DNA of 35,681 nt from Bacillota bacterium (GTDB lineage: Bacteria > Bacillota > Clostridia > Lutisporales > Lutisporaceae). Numbering within the stretch: the stretch's first letter is position 1; every line of letters starts with the position of its first letter. Of this stretch, positions 22,698-30,122 are shown piece after piece. Under the pieces are notes generated by a model, which had not been told where the DNA came from, ran no database searches, and saw nothing but the letters and a program-made list of their open reading frames with translations. A program made the position numbers and the translations under genes. The stretch spans positions 1 to 35,681 of the forward strand of contig JAKJBU010000010.1 of assembly GCA_022706825.1 (NCBI GenBank), written 5' to 3'.

Positions 22698-24350
22698 ATG
22701 AATATTGATAGAATGAAAAATCTGCTGATTGAACTTTGCAGTGTTCCAAGCATATCTGAAACACCTGGAGAAATTGAAATGGCAGAAAAGATCTATGAAA
22801 CAGTAATGAAGATGGATTATTTTAAGAATAACCCGGCTAATGCGGGAATCAACCCAATAAGGAATGACCCCTCCGGAAGATACTATGTCCATGCCTTGAT
22901 GGAGGGGAAACCGGAGAGCAAAAAAACCGTTATACTGCTGAGCCACTTTGATGTTGTAAATGTAGAGGATTATGGCACTTATAAGGATTATGCATTCAAG
23001 CCCTTGGAATATACCGAGCTTCTCAAAAAGGGCAGCGGCATCAGCCTCTCAGAAGAAGCCGGGACGGATCTCGCCTCGGGTGATTATATCTTTGGCCGCG
23101 GAATAATGGATATGAAGTTCGGATTAGCCCTTGATGTCGAAATCATGCATCAGATAGAAAATAAATTGGACAATTTCCCGGGAAATATCCTGTTGCTGTC
23201 GGTTCCTGACGAAGAAAACAATTCAGCAGGAATGCTGGCTTCTGTTGAAATGCTGGCCGCGTTGAAGAATGAGAAGGGGCTGGAATATGTATGCTGCATT
23301 GTATCAGAACCTCATTTTCCAAAATACCCCGGAGACAGCAGCAAGTACATGTATACAGGGGCTGTCGGAAAATTACTGCCGGTCTTTTACTGCGTCGGAA
23401 AGGAGACCCATGCGGGAGATCCTTTTTCCGGCTTGAATCCGAATCTTCTCACGGCAAAAATAATAGAGGAAATAGAACTTAATCCGGATCTGTCGGATGT
23501 ATCGGCGAGCTTCAGGACGCCGGCTCCTGTATGCCTTAAACAGTCAGACACAAAGAACTCTTATTCTGTCTCCACTCCGGCAGCAGCCTACACTTATTTT
23601 AATTTCATAACCGTAACTTCTTCACCGGATGAAGTACTTAATAAGCTTATGGGCATCAGCAAAAAAGCATTTGAGGAAGTACTTCACAGCATTGAAAACA
23701 AGGCTGACCGCCTCCAAGCCCTTACAGGCAGCAAACCGAAGCTTCCGACCATAAGACCAATGGTTATTACATTCCGGGAACTTTACAAAATGTGCCTTGA
23801 AGCCAGGGGAAAAGAATTTGATGAGCATATGGAGTCCTTTATAAAAAAATCCCCTGAAAGTGATCTTAGGGAGTTGTCCGTTGATATAGTCAGGGAAGCG
23901 CACAAATTCTGCCCCTATCGTGATCCTATGATAGTCCTGTTCCTCGCACCCCCTTACTACCCCCACTCGGGAGCAAGGGGACAGAACGGCAAAATAGCTG
24001 AAATAACAACGAAAATCATAAAAAAGGCAAACTCAAAATATGGTGTGAATCTATATTTGGAGCCCTTCTTTCCGGGCTTGTCCGATATGAGCTATCTGGG
24101 GCTGCCGGACAATATAGATGTTGAAAGCTTAAAGACAAATCTTCCACTATGGGGGGACAAATACACAATCCCCTTGGATGCGATAGCCAGCCTCAATATA
24201 CCATTTATGAATATTGGGCCTTTGGGAAAGGATGCACATAAATACACAGAAAGGATCAATATCCCATATTCCTTTGAAATAGCTTCAAAGCTTGTGTTTG
24301 AAGCAGTATTGTCAGCCCTTGATGCAAGCCCTGAAGATTTCGGGATATGA
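22698..24350 (+). CDS. M20-family metallohydrolase, RocB type
   Basis: A 550-residue zinc hydrolase of the M20/M25/M40 clan, matching in length and layout the arginine-utilisation RocB group. Metal and catalytic positions are visible: SHFD (first ligand His and Asp), GRGIMDMKFG (bridging Asp), VPDEEN (catalytic Glu plus ligand Glu), SEPHFPKYPG, and a C-terminal MNIGPLGKDAHKYTERI segment carrying the last His. An insert domain of about 300 residues (GKLLPVFYCVGKETHAGDPFSGLN and following) forms the dimerisation lid. It probably hydrolyses an amide or peptide bond in amino-acid catabolism; the exact substrate is unknown. ATG at 22698 follows GCGGAGGAG. Its last codons form one arm of a perfect palindrome shared with the convergent gene. 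Confidence 0.9.
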   Translation: MNIDRMKNLLIELCSVPSISETPGEIEMAEKIYETVMKMDYFKNNPANAGINPIRNDPSGRYYVHALMEGKPESKKTVILLSHFDVVNVEDYGTYKDYAFKPLEYTELLKKGSGISLSEEAGTDLASGDYIFGRGIMDMKFGLALDVEIMHQIENKLDNFPGNILLLSVPDEENNSAGMLASVEMLAALKNEKGLEYVCCIVSEPHFPKYPGDSSKYMYTGAVGKLLPVFYCVGKETHAGDPFSGLNPNLLTAKIIEEIELNPDLSDVSASFRTPAPVCLKQSDTKNSYSVSTPAAAYTYFNFITVTSSPDEVLNKLMGISKKAFEEVLHSIENKADRLQALTGSKPKLPTIRPMVITFRELYKMCLEARGKEFDEHMESFIKKSPESDLRELSVDIVREAHKFCPYRDPMIVLFLAPPYYPHSGARGQNGKIAEITTKIIKKANSKYGVNLYLEPFFPGLSDMSYLGLPDNIDVESLKTNLPLWGDKYTIPLDAIASLNIPFMNIGPLGKDAHKYTERINIPYSFEIASKLVFEAVLSALDASPEDFGI

Positions 24351-24370
24351 CAAGTATCATATCCCGTTTT
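24341..24370. terminator. Bidirectional terminator built from two gene ends
   Basis: CGGGATATGA (24341-24350) and TCATATCCCG (24357-24366) are perfectly complementary around a 6-nt loop and are followed by TTTT on the plus strand. Each arm encodes the last codons and TGA stop of one of the two convergent genes, so both proteins end in Gly-Ile. This compact design would stop transcription from the plus side. The minus-side T-run is weak. Confidence 0.75.
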
Positions 24371-24908
24371 CCAGCATGAATATTTTCCATCGGCCGAAGC
24401 TTCTCCTGTAATGTATATACCATATTTGAGGGGCTTCTTCCCCTTCTATAAAAACCTCAACTCCGGAGGCTATCGTTCCGTCATCCTCTGTTATATGCCA
24501 GCTCTGCCTTACCTGCATAAGCTTCCTGTCAGTGGCCATATAACCTTCCACATGCAAATCCCCTGAGGTGTACCTTATATAACTGGAATTATCCTCAGAA
24601 ACCACATACATCGTACCCTTGCAAAGCATACTCTCGACTTTTGACCTGTCCCTCTCAAAAGCCGCCTGTACAAATTCACAGGATTTTGAAGCAATGAATT
24701 CGCCTAATTCATCAATATTCATCACTTCTGCATTTTCTTGTACCTCCGGCTGAATTTGGATATTATTCACTTCGTTTAAGCCTTCCGGTGCAGAATCGGA
24801 GTTTTGCCCCCTGAACCCTGTCAGTGCGCCTCCAAGACAGAGATCGGTAACTGCAAGGACGAGAAACATGACAGCAAAATAGTTCAAATATCTCTTCACT
24901 GTGTTCAC
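24357..24908 (-). CDS. Unknown membrane-anchored protein
   Basis: A protein of up to 183 residues with one N-terminal membrane segment (YFAVMFLVLAVTDLCLGGAL), an acidic linker, and an extracytoplasmic domain of about 110 residues. The domain (LGEFIASKSCEFVQAAFERDRSKVESMLCKGTMYVV .. VEGYMATDRKLMQVRQSWHITEDDGTIASGVEVFIEGEEAPQIWYIHYRRSFGRWKIFMLENG, discontinuous) looks like an NTF2-like cone (helices then long strands ending in WKIF). That fold call is inference. The first GTG (24908) has only a weak site. A second in-frame GTG three codons later is better spaced from GGGGTGAA. It lies 72 bp downstream of the HD-GYP gene, so the two may be cotranscribed. Confidence 0.65.
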   Translation of the reverse strand: MNTVKRYLNYFAVMFLVLAVTDLCLGGALTGFRGQNSDSAPEGLNEVNNIQIQPEVQENAEVMNIDELGEFIASKSCEFVQAAFERDRSKVESMLCKGTMYVVSEDNSSYIRYTSGDLHVEGYMATDRKLMQVRQSWHITEDDGTIASGVEVFIEGEEAPQIWYIHYRRSFGRWKIFMLENGI

Positions 24909-24980
24909 CCCAATTATTATTGAAACTCATAGTGAAGTTATTATTTGCCAAGCTGCTTAATATAATACAGAGTATATTAT

Positions 24981-26057
24981 CTATATTATTGCTTTAATGA
25001 ATCTTTTATCCTTATCCCTGGACAAATCAATATAATCTGCCCCGGACCTGACTATAGGCTGCCAAATTCTATTGGGGTTTATGAACACGACCTCACACAG
25101 TTCACCGCTATTGAGTTCCACGAAATCATTAATATAAGAATTGGCAATATTCTTCAGAAACACTGTCAGCACTTTGGTATCCAGCTTGCCAAAGGTATGC
25201 ATTTCAAAATTCTTGATTACCTCAAAGGGGCACATCCTGTTCCGGTAGGATCTGTTGGAGGTCATTGCATCATATATATCGGCTATTGCTACTATCTTGG
25301 GAAACAGGGGTATGTCTTCGTCCAATGAGCCTATGGGATACCCTGAACCATCTATTTTCTCGTGATGCATCAATACTGAATACTTCATATTAGCTGTAGC
25401 ATCCAAGATATTATCCATCATCATATATCCAAAAATAGTATGCTTCTTTACCTCTTCAAACTCGCTTTTCGTAAGCTTTCCGGGTTTCTGCAGAAGCCTT
25501 TCGGGTATCTTGGTCTTCCCTATATCATGAAGCAATCCTGCTGTCGCAATCTCGTCAATTTCTTCATTGCCAAGATTCAGCCATTTCGCAATTATGATTG
25601 ACATAAGCGATACGTTCAGTGAATGGGAATATGTATAATCATCCAAAGGCCTTGCCAGATGAAGATAGTTTATAACTTCACTTACAGTGCTGAATTCCCT
25701 TATTATATGCTTGCTGATCTGGCCGACTGTTTGTACGTCTACAGCAGCACCTCTGCCAATTTCTTTAATAACGTAAGTTACCTCGTCAACTTTGGCAACA
25801 TACTTTTCTTTAAAAGCTCTTATTTTCCCCGGATCATAGATACTGGGTATCTCTTCTTCCTGAACTGCATATAAACTATCATTCTCGGTGAGTCTGACCC
25901 TGACTCTATCTACACCGTTCGCATGGATTTTCTCAATCTGCCATTGATCCAGTATAGTATTCTTGTTGAGAATCAAAACCCCTAAATCATTAAAAATATC
26001 TTCATATGCTGTCATCCCGGGTTTTAGTATGCTTGATGGAAGATTCATCACTTTCAC
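24981..26057 (-). CDS. HD-GYP domain phosphodiesterase (cyclic-di-GMP turnover)
   Basis: A 358-residue protein. An N-terminal region of about 120 residues resembles the DUF3391-like segment that precedes HD-GYP domains. The HD-GYP domain shows H145 in YSHSLNVS, the HD pair H177/D178 in LLHDIGKTKIP, H206 in KKHTIFGY, HHEKIDGSGYP with GYP at 239-241, and ADIYDAMTSNRSYR. All residues expected for the two-metal centre are present, so it should be an active phosphodiesterase degrading cyclic di-GMP or a related dinucleotide. No membrane segment or receiver domain is seen. The GTG start at 26057 follows TAGGAGGTG. A diguanylate cyclase is encoded about 4 kb away. Confidence 0.93.
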   Translation of the reverse strand: MKVMNLPSSILKPGMTAYEDIFNDLGVLILNKNTILDQWQIEKIHANGVDRVRVRLTENDSLYAVQEEEIPSIYDPGKIRAFKEKYVAKVDEVTYVIKEIGRGAAVDVQTVGQISKHIIREFSTVSEVINYLHLARPLDDYTYSHSLNVSLMSIIIAKWLNLGNEEIDEIATAGLLHDIGKTKIPERLLQKPGKLTKSEFEEVKKHTIFGYMMMDNILDATANMKYSVLMHHEKIDGSGYPIGSLDEDIPLFPKIVAIADIYDAMTSNRSYRNRMCPFEVIKNFEMHTFGKLDTKVLTVFLKNIANSYINDFVELNSGELCEVVFINPNRIWQPIVRSGADYIDLSRDKDKRFIKAII

Positions 26058-26199
26058 AGACTCTCACCTCCTAAACGATACATAGGTAATATAGTAATTG
26101 TAATTATTGTAAATGTATGCAATTATTATATCACTTTCTTCCGTCAAAATAAACCGGATATTTACATGATATTACAATTATTGAATAATTATTATTCTT

Positions 26200-27198
26200 T
26201 CATCTTAACCTATAATAAAGCTTCCCGATGCCAAAAAGCAGTTTGGAAATCTCCTCGTTCCTGATCACACGGCTGCATATTGCCGGTTTGTATGGCTTAG
26301 CTCTTTCCATAGCAGCAAGATAACCCAACAGTTTGCTTTCTTCAATAATACCGTCCAAGCTGAACAGGGAAAAACTGTTAATTCCTATTTCCTTTAGTAT
26401 CCCGATATCCTTTTCAAATTCGGAGATATTCTCATAGTATGGTTCATTGCCCATTTTCCCTGCATTTGTCACTCCAATTGAAACAGCAAGTCTATCCTTC
26501 AGAACTTCTTTCAAATATGATATCTGGTGATACATCAAGTAATCCACATCTGCCTTCCTGATTTTTCTCAGTTCGTTTTTTATCATTGTTGAGTAATACA
26601 TAAGATTGTATTTATCCCATCCCACACCAAAAACAGGTATTTCAAGGGCATTTTGAATCAGCTCTGATTTGAATCGTATGTCATAATAACAATGCCTTAT
26701 ACAGGCGGCATAGCTTTCCAGACCCTTTGAACTCAAAAACCGGGCAGTATCGGACAAAATTCTGCCGGCCTCAGCAAAGCGCTTTCTGTTAAGATTCGCA
26801 GTAAGCATTTTTCCGCATGTAATAAGAAGACTGATAATATTTTTAGGTTCACACAGACTTTTAATGTCCTGTAACGGTGATTCTAAATCAATACACAGTC
26901 CCTTTATTTTCAAACCTTTATACTCAAATCTCTCTGCCAATTTCCTCACATATCTGTCGAATTGCTCCGCATTTCTTTCATTTATCCAATATCCCATTTC
27001 ATCGGAAAGGGTTGCCCATATGGATAAAGGTACATGGTTATCATTGTAGGTTCTGACCATATTATAAAAGTCCTCGCTGTCGTGCCCGTATTCCAGCTTA
27101 TAGTTCAAGATTACATTATACCTTTTGAATGCATCGATTATATAATCTCTGCAAACTTCCTCCGGAGGAGTGAATTCGCACCATATCCTGGTTTCCAT
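26200..27198 (-). CDS. Unknown 332-residue soluble protein, possibly a barrel-type hydrolase
   Basis: I do not recognise the family. The alternation of short hydrophobic strands and helices (NVILNYKLEYGHDSEDF; VPLSIWATLSDEMGYWINE; LKIKGLCIDLESPLQDIKSL; IPVFGVGWDKYNLMYYSTM; DRLAVSIGVTNAGKMGN; IGINSFSLFSLDGIIEE) suggests a beta/alpha barrel of about eight units. Acidic residues sit at strand ends (LCIDLES, LFSLDG) as in glycoside hydrolase-like proteins, so a sugar-related activity is possible but unproven. No signal peptide is seen. ATG at 27198 follows GGAGGCAA. Copy C of the GC-rich element begins about 30 bp upstream. Confidence 0.65.
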   Translation of the reverse strand: METRIWCEFTPPEEVCRDYIIDAFKRYNVILNYKLEYGHDSEDFYNMVRTYNDNHVPLSIWATLSDEMGYWINERNAEQFDRYVRKLAERFEYKGLKIKGLCIDLESPLQDIKSLCEPKNIISLLITCGKMLTANLNRKRFAEAGRILSDTARFLSSKGLESYAACIRHCYYDIRFKSELIQNALEIPVFGVGWDKYNLMYYSTMIKNELRKIRKADVDYLMYHQISYLKEVLKDRLAVSIGVTNAGKMGNEPYYENISEFEKDIGILKEIGINSFSLFSLDGIIEESKLLGYLAAMERAKPYKPAICSRVIRNEEISKLLFGIGKLYYRLR

Positions 27199-27230
27199 AT
27201 TTGCCTCCTATATTCTGTGTACAAAATCTT

Positions 27231-27422
27231 ATGCGTATTAGAAGAGTAATGCGACGGGGACATGGGGACGCGGGGACACGGGGACGCGGGGACATGGGGA
27301 CGTTTCCCCTGTCCCACTTCCAGTGGGACACGCGAAACGTCCCCGTGTCCCCGGGGGAAACGTCCCCATGTCCCCGGGAGAAACGTCCCCGTGTCCTCAC
27401 GTCGCATTATTCATATTATGCC
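27231..27422. repeat. GC-rich palindromic intergenic element, copy C
   Basis: Fills most of the 320-bp divergent gap 27199-27518. From 27253 to 27419 it is identical by eye to copy D (33136-33302), 167 bp with no indels. Order: left end (GAAGAGTAATGCGAC), about five GGGGACRYG modules, nested hairpin, two GTCCCC/GGGG relay segments, right end GTCGCATTATTCATATTATG. The remaining 96 bp before the YigZ gene has a TATAAT (27478-27483) but no clear -35. Confidence 0.88.
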
Positions 27423-27518
27423 CTGTTGCGGCAAAAACCTTTGGATTTCGCAAATAGTGATTTTTGCCATAATGTTGTATAATAATATACAGCAAAAGTC
27501 AGAGGTGCAGGTGATATT

Positions 27519-28181
27519 ATGGCAGCAAGCTATAGAATGTTAAAAGGTTATGCTGATACTTGTTTCGTTGAAAAGAAATCAAGATTTATATCCTTTGCCC
27601 AGCCGGTATATTCAGAAGAAGAAGCCCTTCAATTTCTAGCAGGTATCAGAAAGAAACATTATGATGCTACACATAACTGCTATGCCTATATCCTTGGGGA
27701 ATCAATGAATATACAGCGTTCCAGCGACGATGGGGAACCTTCCGGGACTGCCGGAGTTCCTATCCTTGAGGTTCTAAAAAAGGAGGAACTCACTAATTCC
27801 ATAGTAATTGTCACCAGGTACTTCGGAGGAATAATGCTTGGAGCCGGCGGGCTTATCAGAGCATATACCCAGGGAGCGGTCAACGGCATTAAAGCCGCCG
27901 GCACTGTGAGGATGCAGCCCTTTGCAGTATATGAGCTTAAAATGGACTACAGCCTTTTGAGCAAGCTGCAATATGAGATATCTAAGAAAGATTATATAAT
28001 AAATAGCATAGAGTATCTTGAGAATGTAACAATGAGAGTCCTTGCAGCATCAGACCTTAAAGATGCTTTTGAAAAAGATATAGCCCAGTGGACAAATGGA
28101 GGTATTCTGACAAAGTCCCTGGGCGAACAAATGCTCAAAGTGGATGAAGAAAGCGGAATGATAATTACTCTTCAGTCATAA
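27519..28181 (+). CDS. yigZ: YigZ/YvyE family (IMPACT) protein
   Basis: A 220-residue protein of the UPF0029/IMPACT family. The N-terminal domain carries the diagnostic KKSRFISFAQPV, the DATHNCYAYIL strand, and the SSDDGEPSGTAGVPILEVL motif, followed by VTRYFGGIMLGAGGLIRAY. The C-terminal ferredoxin-like domain (DYSLLSKLQYEIS .. ) completes the bacterial form. Its molecular role is uncertain; structure-based suggestions point to nucleic-acid or ribosome binding, and the eukaryotic relative IMPACT modulates GCN2 signalling. Length is normal. ATG at 27519 follows CAGGTGATATT. Its last ten bases overlap the 3' end of the convergent coat-like gene. Confidence 0.93.
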   Translation: MAASYRMLKGYADTCFVEKKSRFISFAQPVYSEEEALQFLAGIRKKHYDATHNCYAYILGESMNIQRSSDDGEPSGTAGVPILEVLKKEELTNSIVIVTRYFGGIMLGAGGLIRAYTQGAVNGIKAAGTVRMQPFAVYELKMDYSLLSKLQYEISKKDYIINSIEYLENVTMRVLAASDLKDAFEKDIAQWTNGGILTKSLGEQMLKVDEESGMIITLQS

Positions 28182-28684
28182 TTATCATAATCAAAATCAA
28201 AGTCATCATTGTCAAAGTCAAAATCATATCCGCCGGAGGGGTAGCCATAGTAATTCCTTCTCCTGCGTCTTCGCCTTCTTCTGAAAAGCTCGTTCAATAA
28301 CAGCAGACGCAGAAGATCCCTTGAAAACCTTCTTACCGGATACTGTCTGGTTTCTTCTCCCTCCGCCATTTCAGGCATATCCTTCACCATTCTGTTATAT
28401 GCATTATCCGTCATCATATTTATCATTTCCCTATCGGGGCGGTAGTCGTGTATTTCTTTATCCTTCCCTTCCATCCTGTCAACTTCAACTTTTACGTATA
28501 TCATTATTTTCCTGCAGCTTTCAGGATACATCTTCATAAAATGCCTGTCGTCTTCCTCATCCTCATAAAAATTATCCATTTCAATTTCTTCTGCCACCGG
28601 CATATAAGGCATCATATCCATAGGGCTCATTCCATGCATCATATGCATATCGCACATCATCGGACATTTGAACTTTTTTCCCAT
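28172..28684 (-). CDS. Met-rich, Arg-run, Asp-tail low-complexity protein (possible spore coat)
   Basis: A 170-residue protein from the ATG at 28684, which has GGAGGTTG upstream. The longer reading to 28771 lacks a site. Three compositional zones are seen: a Met/His/Cys-rich N-terminus (CPMMCDMHMMHGMSPMDMMP), a middle with DRMEGKDKEIHDYRPDREMINMM (mixed charge), and a C-terminus with nine consecutive Arg (136-144) followed by Tyr/Gly and an alternating Asp/Phe/Tyr tail. The Arg run uses AGA, AGG, CGA and CGC codons, so it is kept at protein level rather than being a repeat slip. Such composition recalls spore-coat or exosporium proteins and metal-binding proteins, but no family is recognised. 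It overlaps the YigZ gene by ten bases at the 3' ends. Confidence 0.7.
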   Translation of the reverse strand: MGKKFKCPMMCDMHMMHGMSPMDMMPYMPVAEEIEMDNFYEDEEDDRHFMKMYPESCRKIMIYVKVEVDRMEGKDKEIHDYRPDREMINMMTDNAYNRMVKDMPEMAEGEETRQYPVRRFSRDLLRLLLLNELFRRRRRRRRRNYYGYPSGGYDFDFDNDDFDFDYDNYD

Positions 28685-28782
28685 TTGACAACCTCCAAAC
28701 TTATTCATCATAATACCAGTAATATGAAACGGTTTTGGGAACGTGCAAGTCTTATTGCAATGTGCATCCATATTTTTACATG

Positions 28783-28814
28783 AAAAAACCCATCCTTCCT
28801 CGAAAGATGGGTTT
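28783..28814 (-). terminator. Intrinsic terminator after the aminotransferase gene
   Basis: On the minus strand AAACCCATC (28806-28814) pairs with GATGGGTTT (28786-28794) around an 11-nt loop and runs into TTT. It lies nine bases past the stop of the aminotransferase gene. Confidence 0.8.
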
Positions 28815-28822
28815 GAGCCAAT

Positions 28823-30064
28823 CTATTCCACTGCCTTTTTTATTTTTTCAGCTATACCCTTCATTTTGTATAAAGGTACCGAACATATTGCAAATCTTAT
28901 CCCCCTTGAAATCGGTACTGCAAATATATTGTCCTTTTTCAGCAGCCTGCAGCTTTCTTCAGGTTGCGCGGCAGGTATGGTGACAAAAAATCCTGCGTTA
29001 TACGGGCATATATCCAGCTTGACGCTTTTTGCTTCATTAGTAAAAACTTCCGCCCTTTTCTCCAGCAGCAGTCTAACCTGTTCCCTCTCTTCATCCACTT
29101 TGTGCAGCAGCTCTTTATCATTCATAATAACAGAGAGCAGCTTCATACCGCATCTTGTTCCGTTGGACCAGGTACCCCTGTTGGAAGCCTCAAAGACACT
29201 GGAAAACTCTTCAGCTACACCCTTATCGGAGCTTACGCATACGGCAGCTCCTGTACGAAGCCCATACATCGTAAGGCTCTTGGATATGCTGAAGGCTACG
29301 ACAACCAGAACATTCGACGGCAATCCGGAGAAAAGTCTCATGAATCTCCTTGTGTCTGAAGCCCTTCCTGCATAGTCGATATATGCTATGTCACAAATAA
29401 GCGTAATTTTCTTGCTTTCATCCAAAGCTTCCCTTTTTATTATCATAATAACCTGCTCCCACTCTTCATCGCTTAGAGCATAACCGGTGGGGTTCTGTGC
29501 AGGGGAATTCAGCAGAATTACCAAGCTGTTCTGTCTTATCAGCAGTTCTTTGACTTTCATTTCAAAAGAATTAAGATTGAATCTCTTTTCATTGTCAAAA
29601 AGAGAAAACACGCTTAACTTCCTCAAATTCTCTTCTGCAAGAGTCTTATACGGTCCCCAGTACCAGTCGGAGGTCAGTATCGTATCTCCGATTTCTGAGT
29701 AATTCCAGATTGTTTGCCTTAAAGCTCCGCTGCCGCCCGGAGTCGCTGCGGCCTTTATGTATCCTTCAGGCCTGTATTCCTTGAAGGTAGCCTGGATTGC
29801 CGACTCAAGATAGTCAGGAGTCCCCAGTATAGGTGCATATGCCGCAAATTCAGAGTCCGGAAGATTTCTCAGTGTTTCCAGCACCGAAGGCAAAACTGCC
29901 AGCTTCTCATCCTCATCAAGTATAGAGCCTACGGTGGCATTCACTACCTTCTCCTTGCCGAACTGCAGTACTGCATTGCCTGCTTCTCTGTTTAAAGCAA
30001 AAATCTTATCCTCTGACCTGACAGTATTAACATGCTTCGCAACCATGGAAAATGATTCATTCAT
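28823..30064 (-). CDS. Class I/II PLP-dependent aminotransferase
   Basis: A 413-residue fold-type I aminotransferase. The N-terminal NATVGSILDEDEK and YAPILGTPDYLESAI blocks fit aromatic-aminotransferase-like enzymes. Catalytic landmarks are complete: NPTG at 191-194, D225 and Y228 (CDIAYIDY), K262 as Schiff-base lysine (SISKSLTMYGLR), R270 in the phosphate cup, and a C-terminal SRGIRFAICS segment carrying the substrate carboxylate Arg. It moves an amino group between an amino acid and a 2-oxoacid; aromatic or branched substrates are likely but not proven. ATG at 30064 follows TTGGAGGAA. It is followed by its own terminator and lies 58 bp after the diguanylate cyclase gene. Confidence 0.93.
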   Translation of the reverse strand: MNESFSMVAKHVNTVRSEDKIFALNREAGNAVLQFGKEKVVNATVGSILDEDEKLAVLPSVLETLRNLPDSEFAAYAPILGTPDYLESAIQATFKEYRPEGYIKAAATPGGSGALRQTIWNYSEIGDTILTSDWYWGPYKTLAEENLRKLSVFSLFDNEKRFNLNSFEMKVKELLIRQNSLVILLNSPAQNPTGYALSDEEWEQVIMIIKREALDESKKITLICDIAYIDYAGRASDTRRFMRLFSGLPSNVLVVVAFSISKSLTMYGLRTGAAVCVSSDKGVAEEFSSVFEASNRGTWSNGTRCGMKLLSVIMNDKELLHKVDEEREQVRLLLEKRAEVFTNEAKSVKLDICPYNAGFFVTIPAAQPEESCRLLKKDNIFAVPISRGIRFAICSVPLYKMKGIAEKIKKAVE

Positions 30065-30122
30065 ATTTTTTCCTCCAATTCTATATGTATTGCTTATTTA
30101 TAAATGTTTTTATTAACATATA

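Noticed and set aside
27253-27400. Possible CRISPR array in the GGGGAC modules
   Set aside because: Units are about 9-10 bp, contiguous, without spacers of constant length, and palindromic. No cas genes are present.
28685-28771. Longer N-terminus for the Met-rich protein
   Set aside because: The extension (MDAHCNKTCTFPKPF) lacks a ribosome site, whereas the internal ATG has GGAGG at good spacing.
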